From positions 1 through 64,000 of the forward strand of contig JALIGW010000283.1 in the NCBI GenBank assembly GCA_023053685.1: a DNA stretch of 64,000 nt, read 5' to 3'. The DNA is from Diadophis punctatus similis (lineage: Eukaryota; Chordata; Lepidosauria; Squamata; Dipsadidae). Numbering within the stretch: position 1 is the first letter of the stretch; each line of letters begins with the position of its first letter. Positions 38,546 through 51,993 of the stretch are shown in pieces. The translations under genes and the position numbers were made by a program. Under the pieces are notes generated by a model. It was not told the DNA's origin. It did not search any database and worked only from the letters and a program-made list of their open reading frames with translations.

Positions 38546-40693
38546 ACATCACTTTTGAAAAACACCTCAGAAATGAAAAAGAAACACATATTCCTGTTCC
38601 CCACGGGCTGGAAAGCCGAATTCTCGCTTGATTTTCGATTCTGAGCCTACCCTGAAGAGCTAGCCCAAAGTCTAACTGCATTCGCCTTAGGACTCAATAC
38701 AGCCAAAAAACATGACTTTTGACAAACACCTCAGAAATGAAAATGAAACACATATTCCTGTTCCCCATGGGCTGGAAAGCCGAATTCTCGCTTGATTTTC
38801 GATTCCGAGCCTACCCTGAAGAGCTAGCCCAAAGTCTAACACTGCATTCGCCTTAGGACTCAACACAGCCAAAAAACATGACTTTTGACAAACACCTCAG
38901 AAATGAAAATGAAACACATATTCCTGTTCTCCACAGGCTGGAAAGCCGAATTCTCACTTGATTTTTGATTCCGAGCCTACCCTGAAGAGCTAGCTCACGG
39001 TCTAACACAGCATTCGCCTTATTTCTAAATTCAGCCCAAAAACATCACTTTTGAAAAACACCTCAGAAATGAAAAAGAAACACATATTCCTGTTCCCCAC
39101 GGGCTGGAAAGCCGAATTCTCGCTTGATTTTCGATTCTGAGCCTACCCTGAAGAGCTAGCCCAAAGTCTAACTGCATTCGCCTTAGGACTCAATACAGCC
39201 AAAAAACATGACTTTTGACAAACACCTCAGAAATGAAAATGAAACATATATTCCTGTTCCCCATGGGCTGGAAAGCCGAATTCTCGCTTGATTTTCGATT
39301 CCGAGACTACCCTGAAGAGCTAGCCCAAAGTCTAACACAGCATTCGCCTTAGGACTCAATACAGCCAAAAATATGACTTTTGACAAACACCTCAGAAATG
39401 AAAATGAAACACATATTCCTGTTCCCCACAGGCTGGAAAGCCGAATTCTCGCTTGATTTTTGATTCCGACCTTTCCCTGAAGAGCTAGCCCAAGGTCTAA
39501 CACAGCATTCGCCTTATTTCTCAATTCAGCCCAAAAACATCACTTTTGACAAACACCTCAGAAATGAAAATGAAACACATATTCCTGTTCCCCACAGGCT
39601 GGAAAGCCGAATTCTCGCTTGATTTTCGATTCCGAGCCTACCCTGAAGAGCTAGCTCACGGTCTAACACAGCATTCGCCTTATTTCTAAATTCAGCCCAA
39701 AAACATCACTTTTGAAAAACACCTCAGAAATGAAAAAGAAACACATATTCCTGTTCTCCACGGGCTGGAAAGCCGAATTCTCGCTTGATTTTCGATTCTG
39801 AGCCTACCCTGAAGAGCTAGCCCAAAGTCTAACACTGCATTCGCCTTAGGACTCAATACAGCCAAAAAACATCACTTTTGACAAACACCTCAGAAATGAA
39901 AATGAAACATATATTCCTGTTCCCCACAGGCTGGAAAGCTGAATTCTCGCTTGATTTTCGATTCCGAGCCTACCCTGAAGAGCTAGCCCAAAGTCTATCA
40001 CAGCATTCGCCTTAGGACTCAATACAGCCAAAAATATGACTTTTGACAAACACCTCAGAAATGAAAATGAAACACATATTCCTGTTCCCCACAGGCTGGA
40101 AAGCCGAATTCTCGCTTGATTTTTGATTCCGACCTTTCCCTGAAGAGCTAGCCCAAGGTCTAACACAGCATTCGCCTTATTTCTCAATTCAGCCCAAAAA
40201 CATCACTTTTGACAAACACCTCAGAAATGAAAAAGAAACACATTCCTGTTCCCCACAGGCTGGAAAGCCAAATTCTCGCTTGATTTTCGATTCCGAGCCT
40301 ACCCTGAAGAGCTAGCCCAAGGTCTAACAGAGCATTCGCCTAATTTCTAAATTCAGCCCAAAAACATCACTTTTGAAAAACACCTCAGAAATGAAAAAGA
40401 AACACATATTCCTGTTCCCCACGGGCTGGAAAGCCGAATTCTCGCTTGATTTTCGATTCTGAGCCTACCCTGAAGAGCTAGCCCAAAGTCTAACTGCATT
40501 CGCCTTAGGACTCAATACAGCCAAAAAACATGACTTTTGACAAACACCTCAGAAATGAAAATGAAACACATATTCCTGTTCCCCATGGGCTGGAAAGCCG
40601 AATTCTCGCTTGATTTTCGATTCCGAGCCTACCCTGAAGAGCTAGCTCACGGTCTAACACAGCATTCGCCTTATTTCTAAATTCAGCCCAAAA
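38546..40693. repeat. 13-mer duplication in super-repeat II, copy 2
   Basis: This is the counterpart of 27,468-29,615. It keeps the intact GACTTTTGAC where super-repeat I has lost a T, so the T loss happened after the 11-kb duplication or is a sequencing error. Confidence 0.8.
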
Positions 40694-43083
40694 ACATCAC
40701 TTTTGAAAAACACCTCAGAAATGAAAAAGAAACACATATTCCTGTTCTCCATGGGCTGGAAAGCCAAATTCTCGCTTGATTTTCGATTCTGAGCCTACCC
40801 TGAAGAGCTAGCCCAAAGTCTAACTGCATTCGCCTTAGGACTCAATACAGCCAAAAAACATGACTTTTGACAAACACCTCAGAAATGAAAATGAAACACA
40901 TATTCCTGTTCCCCATGGGCTGGAAAGCCGAATTCTCGCTTGATTTTCGATTCCGAGCCTACCCTGAAGAGCTAGCCCAAAGTCTAACACTACATTCACC
41001 TTAGGACTCAATACAGCCAAAAAACATGACTTTTGACAAACACCTCAGAAATGAAAATGAAACACATATTCCTGTTCCCCACAGGCTGGAAAGCCGAATT
41101 CTCGCTTGATTTTCGATTCCGAGCCTACCCTGAAGAGCTAGCTCACGGTCTAACACAGCATTCGCCTTATTTCTCAATTCAGCCCAAAAACATCACTTTT
41201 GACAAACACCTCAGAAATGAAAAAGAAACACATATTCCTGTTCCCCACGGGCTGGAAAGCCAAATTCTCGCTTGATTTTCGATTCCGAGCCTACCCTGAA
41301 GAGCTAGCCCAAGGTCTAACACAGCATTCGCCTTAGGACTCAATACAGCCAAAAACATGATTTTTGACAAACACCTCAGAAATGAAAATGAAACACATAT
41401 TCCTGTTCCCCACAGGCTGGAAAGCCGAATTCTCGCTTGATTTTTGATTCCGACCTTTCCCTGAAGAGCTAGCCCAAGTTCTAACACAGCATTCGCCTTA
41501 GGACTCAATACAGCCAAAAACATCACTTTTGACAAACACCTCAGAAATGAAAAAGAAACACATATTCCTGTTCCCCACAGGCTGGAAAGCCGAATTCTCG
41601 CTTGATTTTCGATTCCGAGCCTACCCTGAAGAGCTAGCTCAAGGTCTAACACAGCATTCGCCTTATTTCTCAATTCAGCCCAAAAACATCACTTTTGACA
41701 AACACCTCAGAATTGAAAATGAAACACATATTCCTGTTCCCCACGGGCTGGAAAGCCGAATTCTCGCTTGATTTTCGATTCTGAGCCTACCCTGAAGAGC
41801 TAGCCCAAAGTCTAACACTGCATTCGCCTTAGGACTCAATACAGCCAAAAAACATCACTTTTGACAAACACCTCAGAAATGAAAATGAAACATATATTCC
41901 TGTTCCCCACAGGCTGGAAAGCCGAATTCTCGCTTGATTTTCGATTCCGAGCCTACCCTGAAGAGCTAGCCCAAAGTCTAACACAGCATTCGCCTTAGGA
42001 CTGAATACAGCCAAAAAACATGACTTTTGACAAACACCTCAGAAATGAAAATGAAACACATATTCCTGTTCCCCACAGGCTGGAAAGCCGAATTCTCGCT
42101 TGATTTTTGATTCTGACCTTTCCCTGAAGAGCTAGTCCAAGGTCTAACACCGCATTCGTCTTATTTCTCAATTCAGCCCAAAAACATCACTTTTGACAAA
42201 CACCTCAGAAATGAAAAAGAAACACATATTCCTGTTCCCCACGGGCTGGAAAGCCGAATTCTCGCTTGATTTTCGATTCCGAGCCTACCCTGAAGAGCTA
42301 GCCCAAAGTCTAAAACAGCATTCGCGTTATTTCTCAATTCAGCCCAAAAACATGACTTTTGACAAACACCTCAGAAATGAAAATGAAACACATATTCCTG
42401 TTCCCCACAGGCTGGAAAGTTGAATTCTCGCTTGATTTTCGATTCCGAGCCAACCCTGAAGACCTAGCCCAAGGTCTAACACAGCATTCGTCTTATTTCT
42501 CAATTCAGCCCAAAAACATCACTTTTGACAAACACCTCAGAAATGAAAATGAAACACATATTCCTGTTCCCCAAAGGCTGGAAAGCCGAATTCTCGCTTG
42601 ATTTTCGATTCCGAGCCTACCCTGAAGAGCTAGCCCAAAGTCTAACACTGCATTCGCCTTAGGACTCAATACAGCCAAAAAACATGACTTTTGACAAACA
42701 CCTCAGAAATGAAAATGAAACACATATTCCTGTTCCCCACGGGCTGCAAAGCCGAATTCTCGCTTGATTTTCGATTCCGACCTTTCCCTGAAGAGCTAGC
42801 CCAAGGTCTAACACACTTCACCTTATTTCTCAATTTAGCCCAAAAACATCACTTTTGACAAACACCTCAGAAATGAAAAAGAAACACATATTCCTGTTCC
42901 CCACAGGCTGGAAAGCCGAATTCTCACTTGATTTTTGATTCCGACCTTTCCCTGAAGAGTTAGCCCAATGTCTAACACAGAATTCGCCTCATTTCTCAAT
43001 TCAGCCCAAAAACATCACTTTTGACAAACACCTCAGAAATGAAAAAGAAACACATATTCCTGTTCCCCACGTGCTGGAAAGCC

Positions 43084-43249
43084 GAATTCTCGCTTGATTT
43101 TCGATTCCGAGCCTACCCTGAAGAGCTAGCCCAAAGTCTAACACAGCATTCGCCTTAGGACTCAATACAGCCAAAAAACATGACTTTTGACAAACACCTC
43201 AGAAATGAAAATGAAACACATATTCCTGTTCCCCACAGGCTGGAAAGCC
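43084..43249 (+). repeat. Reference monomer, B type (166 bp)
   Basis: A clean copy of the commonest section B form, from one GAATTC to the base before the next. Monomer landmarks are: GAATTC 1-6; CpG at 8-9, 19-20, 25-26 and 68-69, plus one spanning 166/1; CCTGAAGAGCTAGC 34-47 with palindrome GCTAGC at 42-47; GGACTCAATACAGCC 75-89; an A-run about 90-95; CTTTTGACAAACACC 101-115; the AAATGAAAATGAAAC segment around 120-134; CATATTCCTGTTCCCC about 136-151; ACAGGCTGGAAAGCC to 166. GC is 73 of 166 bases (44%). 166 is 3x55+1, so the reading frame shifts by one at each monomer. The phase (EcoRI start) is my choice; the biological unit boundary is unknown. Confidence 0.95.
43225..43239. other. Short dyad CCTGT-N5-ACAGG (example)
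   Basis: CCTGT and ACAGG are perfect 5-base inverted repeats around TCCCC, at monomer positions 142-156. Every monomer with CCCCACAGG has it, which is hundreds of sites across the window. It could form a small cruciform or stem-loop; no binding protein is identified. Confidence 0.7.
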
Positions 43250-45720
43250 GAATTCTTGCTTGATTTTTGATTCCGACCTTTCCCTGAAGAGCTAGCCCAA
43301 TGTCTAACACGGAATTCGCCTTAGTTCTCAATTCAGCTAAAAAACATCACTTTTGACAAACACATCAGAAATGAAAAAGAAACACAAATTCCTGTTCCCC
43401 ACATGCTGGAAAGCCGAATTCTCGCTTGAATTTTGATTCCGAGCCTACCCTGAAGAGCTAGCCCAAAGTCTAACACGGCATTCGCCTCAGGATTCAATTC
43501 AGTCCAAAATCATCACTTTTGACAAACACCTCAGAAATGAAAATGAAACACATATTCCTGTTCCCCACAGGCTGGAAAGCTGAATTCTCGCTTGATTTTC
43601 GATTCCGAGCCTACCCTGAAGAGCTAGCCCGAAGGCTAACACAGCATTCGCCTCAATTCTCAATTCAGCCAAAAAGCATCACTTTTGACAAACACCTCAG
43701 AAATGAAAATGAAACACATATTCCTCTTCCCCATGTGCTGGAAAGCCGAATTCTCGCTTGATTTTCGATTCCGAGCCTACCCTGAAGAGCTAGCCCAAAG
43801 TCTAACACAGCATTCGCCTTAGTTCTCAATTTAGCCCAAAAACATCACTTTTGACAAACACCTCAGAAATGAAAAAGAAACACATATTCCTGTTCCCCAC
43901 AGGCTGGAAAGCCGAATTCTCACTTTATTTTTGATTCCGACCTTTCCCTGAAGAGCTAGCCCAATGTCTAACACAGAATTCGCCTTATTTCTCAATTCGC
44001 CCAAAAACATCACTTTTGACAAACACCTCAGAAATGAAAAAGAAACACATATTCCTGTTCCCCACGTGCTGGAAAGCCGAATTCTCGCTTGATTTTCGAT
44101 TCCGAGCCTACCCTGAAGAGCTAGCCCAAAGTCTAACACAGCATTCGCTTTAGGACTCAATACAGCCAAAAAACATGACTTTTGACAAACACCTCAGAAA
44201 TGAAAATGAAACACATATTCCTGTTCCCCACAGGCTGGAAATCCGAATCCTTGCTTGATTTTTGATTCCGACCTTTCCCTGAAGAGCTAGCCCAATGTCT
44301 AACACGGAATTCGCCTTAGTTCTCAATTCAGCCAAAAAACATCACTTTTGACAAACACATCAGAAATGAAAAAGAAACACATATTCCTGTTCCCCACATG
44401 CTGGAAAGCCGAATTCTCGCTTGAATTTTGATTCCGAGCCTACCCTGAAGAGCTAGCCCAAAGTCTAACACGGCATTCGCCTCAGGATTCAATTCAGTCC
44501 AAAATCATCACTTTTGACAAACACCTCAGAAATGAAAAAGAAACACATATTCCTGTTCCCCACGTGTTGGAAAGCCGAATTCTCGCTTGATTTTCGATTC
44601 CGAGCCTACCCTGAAGAGCTAGCCCAAAGTCTAACACTGCATTCGCCTTAGGATTCAATTCAGCCCAAAAACATCACTTTTGACAAACACCTCAGAAATG
44701 AAAAAGAAACACATATTCCTGTTCCCCACGTGTTGGAAAGCCGAATTCTCGCTTGATTTTCGATTCCGAGCCTACCCTGAAGAGCTAGCCCAAAGTCTAA
44801 CACAGCATTCGCCTTAGGATTCAATTCAGCCCAAAAACATCACTTTTGACAAAAACCTCAGAAATGAAAAAGAAACACATATTCCTGTTCCCCACAGGCT
44901 GGGAAGCCGAATTCTCGCTTGAATTTTGATTCCGAGCCTACCCTGAAGAGCTAGCCCAATGTCTAACACAGAATTCGCCTTATTTCTCAATTCAGCCCAA
45001 AAACATCACTTTTGACAAACACCTCAGAAATGAAAAAGAAACATATATTCCTGTTCCCCACGGGCTGGAAAGCCGAATTCTTGCTTGAATTTCGATTCCG
45101 AGCCTACCCTGAAGAGCTAGCCCAAGGTCGAACACAGCATTCGCCTTATTTCTCAATTCAGCCCAAAAACATCACTTTTGACAAACACCTCAGAAATGAA
45201 AATGAAACACATATTCCTGTTCCCCACAGGCTGGAAAGCTGAATTCTCGCTTGATTTTCGATTCCGAGCCTACCCTGAAGAGCTAGCCCGAAGGCTAACA
45301 CAGCATTCGCCTCAGTTCTCAATTCAGCCAAAAAGCATCACTTTTGACAAACACCTCAGAAATGAAAATGAAACACATATTCCTCTTCCCCACGTGCTGG
45401 AAAGCCGAATTCTCGCTTGATTTTTGATTCCGAGCCTACCCTGAAGAGCTAGCCCAAAGTCTAACACAGCATTCGCCTTAGTTCTCAATTCAGCCAAAAA
45501 GCATCACTTTTGACAAACACCTCAGAAATGAAAATGAAACACACATTCCTGTTCCCCACGGGCTGCAAAGCCGAATTCTCACTTGATTTTTGATTCCGAC
45601 CTTTCCCTGAAGAGCTAGCCCAATGTCTAACACAGAATTCGCCTTATTTCTCAATTCAGCCCAAAAACATCACTTTTGACAAACACCTCAGAAATGAAAA
45701 AGAAACACATATTCCTGTTC

Positions 45721-48700
45721 CCCACGTGTTGGAAAGCCGAATTCTCGCTTGATTTTCGATTCCGAGCCTACCCTGAAGAGCTAGCCCAAAGTCTAACACT
45801 GCATTCGCCTTAGGATTCAATTCAGCCCAAAAACATCACTTTTGACAAACACCTCAGAAATGAAAAAGAAACACATATTCCTGTTCCCCACGTGTTGGAA
45901 AGCCAAATTCTCGCTTGATTTTCGATTCCGAGCCTACCCTGAAGAGCTAGCCGAAAGTCTAACACAGCATTCGCCTTAGGACTCAATACAGCCAAAAAAC
46001 ATGAATTTTGACAAACACCTCAGAAATGAAAATGAAACACATATTCCTGTTCCCCACAGGCTGGAAAGCCGAATTCTTGCTTGATTTTTGATTCCGACCT
46101 TTCCCTGAAGAGCTAGCCCAATGTCTAACACTGCATTCACCTTAGTTCTCAATTCAGCCAAAAAACATCACTTTTGACAAACACATCAGAAATGAAAAAG
46201 AAACACATTCCTGTTCCCCACAGGCTGGAAAGCCGAATTCTCGCTTGATTTTTGATTCCGACCTTTCCCTGAAGAGCTAGCCCAAGGTCTAACACAGCAT
46301 TCGCCTTAGGACTCAATACAGCCAAAAACATCACTTTTGACAAACACCTCAGAAATGAAAAAGAAACACATATTCCTGTTCCCCACAGGCTGGAAAGCCG
46401 AATTCTCGCTTGATTTTTGATTCCGAGCCTACCCTGAAGAGCTAGCTCAAGATCTAACACAGCATTCGCCTTATTTCTCAATTCAGCCCAAAAACATCAC
46501 TTTTTACAAACACCTCAGAAATGAAAATGAAACACATATTCCTGTTCCCCACGGTCTGGAAAGCCGAATTCTCGCTTGATTTTCGATTCTGAGCCTACCC
46601 TGAAGAGCTAGCCCAAAGTCTAACACTGCATTCGCCTTAGGACTCAATACAGACAAAAAACATGACTTTTGACAAACACCTCAGAAATGAAAATGAAACA
46701 CATATTCCTGTTCCCCACAGGCTGGAAAGCCGAATTCTCGCTTGATTTTCGATTCCGAGCCTATGCTGAAGAGCTAGCTCACGGTCTAACACAGCATTCG
46801 CCTTATTTCTCAATTCAGCCCAAAAACATCACTTTTGACAAACACCTCAGAAATGAAAAAGAAACACATTCCAGTTCCCCATAGGCTGGAAAGCCAAATT
46901 CTCGCTTGATTTTCGATTCCGAGCCTACCCTGAAGAGCTAGCCCAAGGTGTAACACAGCATTCGCCTTAGGACTCAATACAGCCAAAAATATGACTTTTG
47001 ACAAACACCTCAGAAATGAAAATGAAACACATATTCCTGTTCCCCACAGGCTGGAAAGCCGAATTCTCGCTTGATTTTTGATTCCGACCTTTCCCTGAAG
47101 AGCTAGCCCAAGGTCTAACACAGCATTCGCCTTAGGACTCAATACAGCCAAAAACATCACTTTTGACAAACACCTCAGAAATGAAAAAGAAACACATATT
47201 CCTGTTCCCCACAGGCTGGAAAGCCGAACTCTCGCTTGATTTTCGATTCCGAGCCTACCCTGAAGAGCTAGCTCAAGGTCTAACACAGCATTCGCCTTAT
47301 TTCTCAATTCAGCCCAAAAACATCACTTTTGACAAACACCTCAGAAATGAAAATGAAACACATATTCCTGTTCCCCACGGGCTGGAAAGCCGAATTCTCG
47401 CTTGATTTTCGATTCTGAGCCTACCCTGAAGAGCTAGCCCAAAGTCTAACACTGCATTCGCCTTAGGACTCAATACAGCCAAAAATATGACTTTTGACAA
47501 ACACCTCAGAAATGAAAATGAAACACATATTCCTGTTCCCCACAGGCTGGAAAGCCGAATTCTCGCTTGATTTTTGATTCCGACCTTTCCCTGAAGAGCT
47601 AGCCCAAGGTCTAACAGAGCATTCGCCTAATTTCTAAATTCAGCCCAAAAACATCACTTTTGAAAAACACCTCAGAAATGAAAAAGAAACACATATTCCT
47701 GTTCCCCACGGGCTGGAAAGCCGAATTCTCGCTTGATTTTCGATTCTGAGCCTACCCTGAAGAGCTAGCCCAAAGTCTAACTGCATTCGCCTTAGGACTC
47801 AATACAGCCAAAAAACATGACTTTTGACAAACACCTCAGAAATGAAAATGAAACACATATTCCTGTTCCCCATGGGCTGGAAAGCCGAATTCTCGCTTGA
47901 TTTTCGATTCCGAGCCTACCCTGAAGAGCTAGCCCAAAGTCTAACACTGCATTCGCCTTAGGACTCAACACAGCCAAAAAACATGACTTTTGACAAACAC
48001 CTCAGAAATGAAAATGAAACACATATTCCTGTTCTCCACAGGCTGGAAAGCCGAATTCTCGCTTGATTTTTGATTCCGAGCCTACCCTGAAGAGCTAGCT
48101 CACGGTCTAACACAGCATTCGCCTTATTTCTAAATTCAGCCCAAAAACATCACTTTTGAAAAACACCTCAGAAATGAAAAAGAAACACATATTCCTGTTC
48201 CCCACGGGCTGGAAAGCCGAATTCTCGCTTGATTTTCGATTCTGAGCCTACCCTGAAGAGCTAGCCCAAAGTCTAACTGCATTCGCCTTAGGACTCAATA
48301 CAGCCAAAAAACATGACTTTTGACAAACACCTCAGAAATGAAAATGAAACACATATTCCTGTTCCCCATGGGCTGGAAAGCCGAATTCTCGCTTGATTTT
48401 CGATTCCGAGACTACCCTGAAGAGCTAGCCCAAAGTCTAACACAGCATTCGCCTTAGGACTCAATACAGCCAAAAATATGACTTTTGACAAACACCTCAG
48501 AAATGAAAATGAAACACATATTCCTGTTCCCCACAGGCTGGAAAGCCGAATTCTCGCTTGATTTTTGATTCCGACCTTTCCCTGAAGAGCTAGCCCAAGG
48601 TCTAACACAGCATTCGTCTTATTTCTCAATTCAGCCCAAAAACATCACTTTTGACAAACACCTCAGAAATGAAAATGAAACACATATTCCTGTTCCCCAC

Positions 48701-50985
48701 AGGCTGGAAAGCCGAATTCTCGCTTGATTTTCGATTCCGAGCCTACCCTGAAGAGCTAGCTCACGGTCTAACACAGCATTCGCCTTATTTCTAAATTCAG
48801 CCCAAAAACATCACTTTTGAAAAACACCTCAGAAATGAAAAAGAAACACATATTCCTGTTCTCCACGGGCTGGAAAGCCGAATTCTCGCTTGATTTTCGA
48901 TTCTGAGCCTACCCTGAAGAGCTAGCCCAAAGTCTAACACTGCATTCGCCTTAGGACTCAATACAGCCAAAAAACATCACTTTTGACAAACACCTCAGAA
49001 ATGAAAATGAAACATATATTCCTGTTCCCCACAGGCTGGAAAGCTGAATTCTCGCTTGATTTTTGATTCCGACCTTTCCCTGAAGAGCTAGCCCAAGTTC
49101 TAACACAGCATTCGCCTTAGGACTCAATACAGCCAAAAACATCACTTTTGACAAACACCTCAGAAATGAAAAAGAAACACATATTCCTGTTCCCCACAGG
49201 CTGGAAAGCCGAATTCTCGCTTGATTTTCGATTCCGAGCCTACCCTGAAGAGCTAGCTCAAGGTCTAACACAGCATTCGCCTTATTTCTCAATTCAGCCC
49301 AAAAACATCACTTTTGACAAACACCTCAGAATTGAAAATGAAACACATATTCCTGTTCCCCACGGGCTGGAAAGCCGAATTCTCGCTTGATTTTCGATTC
49401 TGAGCCTACCCTGAAGAGCTAGCCCAAAGTCTAACACTGCATTCGCCTTAGGACTCAATACAGCCAAAAAACATCACTTTTGACAAACACCTCAGAAATG
49501 AAAATGAAACATATATTCCTGTTCCCCACAGGCTGGAAAGCCGAATTCTCGCTTGATTTTCGATTCCGAGCCTACCCTGAAGAGCTAGCCCAAAGTCTAA
49601 CACAGCATTCGCCTTAGGACTGAATACAGCCAAAAAACATGACTTTTGACAAACACCTCAGAAATGAAAATGAAACACATATTCCTGTTCCCCACAGGCT
49701 GGAAAGCCGAATTCTCGCTTGATTTTTGATTCTGACCTTTCCCTGAAGAGCTAGTCCAAGGTCTAACACCGCATTCGTCTTATTTCTCAATTCAGCCGAA
49801 AAACATCACTTTTGACAAACACCTCAGAAATGAAAAAGAAACACATATTCCTGTTCCCCACGGGCTGGAAAGCCGAATTCTCGCTTGATTTTCGATTCCG
49901 AGCCTACCCTGAAGAGCTAGCCCAAAGTCTAAAACAGCATTCGCGTTATTTCTCAATTCAGCCCAAAAACATCACTTTTGACAAACGCCTCAGAAATGAA
50001 AATGAAACACATATTCCTGTTCCCCACAGGCTGGAAAGTTGAATTCTCGCTTGATTTTCGATTCCGAGCCAACCCTGAAGACCTAGCCCAAGGTCTAACA
50101 CAGCATTCGTCTTATTTCTCAATTCAGCCCAAAAACATCACTTTTGACAAACACCTCAGAAATGAAAATGAAACACATATTCCTGTTCCCCAAAGGCTGG
50201 AAAGCCGAATTCTCGCTTGATTTTCGATTCCGAGCCTACCCTGAAGAGCTAGCCCAAAGTCTAACACTGCATTCGCCTTAGGACTCAATACAGCCAAAAA
50301 ACATGACTTTTGACAAACACCTCAGAAATGAAAATGAAACACATATTCCTGTTCCCCACGGGCTGCAAAGCCGAATTCTCGCTTGATTTTCGATTCCGAC
50401 CTTTCCCTGAAGAGCTAGCCCAAGGTCTAACACACTTCGCCTTATTTCTCAATTTAGCCCAAAAACATCACTTTTGACAAACACCTCAGAAATGAAAAAG
50501 AAACACATATTCCTGTTCCCCACAGGCTGGAAAGCCGAATTCTCACTTGATTTTTGATTCCGACCTTTCCCTGAAGAGTTAGCCCAATGTCTAACACAGA
50601 ATTCGCCTCATTTCTCAATTCAGCCCAAAAACATCACTTTTGACAAACACCTCAGAAATGAAAAAGAAACACATATTCCTGTTCCCCACGTGCTGGAAAG
50701 CCGAATTCTCGCTTGATTTTCGATTCCGAGCCTACCCTGAAGAGCTAGCCCAAAGTCTAACACAGCATTCGCCGTAGGACTCAATACAGCCAAAAAACAT
50801 GACTTTTGACAAACACCTCAGAAATGAAAATGAAACACATATTCCTGTTCCCCACAGGCTAGAAAGCCGAATTCTTGCTTGATTTTTGATTCTGACCTTT
50901 CCCTGAAGAGCTAGCCCAATGTCTAACACGGAATTCGCCTTAGTTCTCAATTCAGCCAAAAAACATCACTTTTGACAAACACCTC
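45721..50985. repeat. ~11-kb super-repeat, copy III (internally deleted)
   Basis: This matches copy II at an offset of 11,253 bp from 45,721 to about 49,045, then at 7,619 bp from about 49,062 to about 50,985. The change of 3,634 bp equals 22 monomers, the stretch equivalent to about 37,795-41,430 in copy II. Only one copy of the 13-mer region survives in part. After about 50,985 the match to copy II (43,366 onward) ends: copy II has AACACATCAGAAATGAAAAAG where this copy has AACACCTCAGAAATGAAAATG. Confidence 0.85.
48951..49140. repeat. Hybrid monomer at the 22-monomer deletion
   Basis: Up to about 49,045 (CATATATTCCTG, GGAAAGCTGAATTC) the monomer equals that at 37,700-37,795 of copy II. From about 49,062 (TTTTTGATTCCGACC, then CCCAAGTTCTAAC) it equals that at 41,435 onward. 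The crossover lies in the shared GAATTCTCGCTTGATTTT block, and the fused unit keeps normal length. Confidence 0.85.
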
Positions 50986-51993
50986 AGAAATGAAAATGAA
51001 ACACATATTCCTGTTCCCCACAGGCTGGAAAGCTGAATTCTTGCTTGATTTTTGATTCCGAGCCTACCCTGAAGAGCTAGCCCAAAGTCTAACACAGCAT
51101 TCGCCTTAGGATTCAATTCAGCCCAAAAACATCAGTTTTGACAAACACCTCAGAAATGGAAAAGAAACACATATTCCTGTTCCCCACAGGCTGGAAAGCC
51201 GAATTCTCACTTGATTTTTGATTCCGACCTTTCCCTGAAGAGCTAGCCCAAGGTCTAACACAGCATTCGCCTTATTCCTCAATTCAGCCCAAAAACATCA
51301 CTTTTGACAAACACCTCAGAAATGAAAAAGAAACATATATTCCTGTTCCCCACGGGCTGGAAAGCCGAATTCTTGCTTGAATTTCGATTCCGAGCCTACC
51401 CTGAAGAGCTAGCCCAAGGTCTAACACAGCATTCGCCTTATTTCTCAATTCAGCCCAAAAACATCACTTTTGACAAACACCTCAGAAATGAAAATGAAAC
51501 ACATATTCCTGTTCCCCACAGGCTGGAAAGCTGAATTCTCGCTTGATTTTCGATTCCGAGCCTACCCTGAAGAGCTAGCCCGAAGGCTAACACAGCATTC
51601 GCCTCAGTTCTCAATTCAGCCAAAAAGCATCACTTTTGACAAACACCTCAGAAATGAAAATGAAACACATATTCCTCTTCCCCACGTGCTGGAAAGCCGA
51701 ATTCTCGCTTGATTTTCGATTCCGAGCCTACCCTGAAGAGCTAGCCCAAAGTCTAACACAGCATTCGCCTTAGTTCTCAATTCAGCCAAAAAGCATCACT
51801 TTTGACAAACACCTCAGAAATGAAAATGAAACACACATTCCTGTTCCCCACGGGCTGCAAAGCCGAATTCTCGCTTGATTTTTGATTCCGACCTTTCCCT
51901 GAAGAGCTAGCCCAAGGTCTAACACACTTCGCCTTATTTCTCAATTCAGCCCAAAAACATCACTTTTGACAAACACCTCAGAAATGAAAAAGA
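50986..51993. repeat. B array with CACGTG and CGAAGGC monomers
   Basis: From about 51,300 to 52,490 the order matches 45,010-46,200 at an offset of 6,292 bp (38 monomers), falling by 2 bp after the shortened ACACACTTCGCC near 51,925. Local forms include CATCAGTTTTGAC and AGAAATGGAAAAG (51,133-51,160), repeated at about 59,420-59,450. Confidence 0.75.

Larger units (their letters stand above)
34468..45720. repeat. ~11-kb super-repeat, copy II (11,253 bp)
   Basis: This is the most complete copy. The start is the switch at CCCCACGTGTTGG near 34,470, equivalent to 23,390 and 45,721. It contains the 13-mer duplication (36,398-38,545 and 38,546-40,693) but only one copy of the 16-mer block. The 42,892-45,715 tail holds CACGTG-containing monomers that copy I lacks, and its last part matches the region just upstream of copy I (44,850-45,720 with 21,690-23,390, after allowing for the 6-mer duplication and the fused monomer there). 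Confidence 0.85.

Noticed and set aside
21171..47307. Open reading frames up to 165 codons, mostly on the minus strand (e.g. 24,479-24,976, 35,557-36,054, 46,810-47,307), and 60-110-codon frames on both strands
   Set aside because: They are the satellite read in rotating frames: the unit is 3x55+1 bp, so a frame returns only after three monomers, and the longest frames are just about three monomers long. The same DNA is read in all three frames within one ORF, plus- and minus-strand frames overlap, single-base indels break them freely, and no codon bias, domain or start context was seen.
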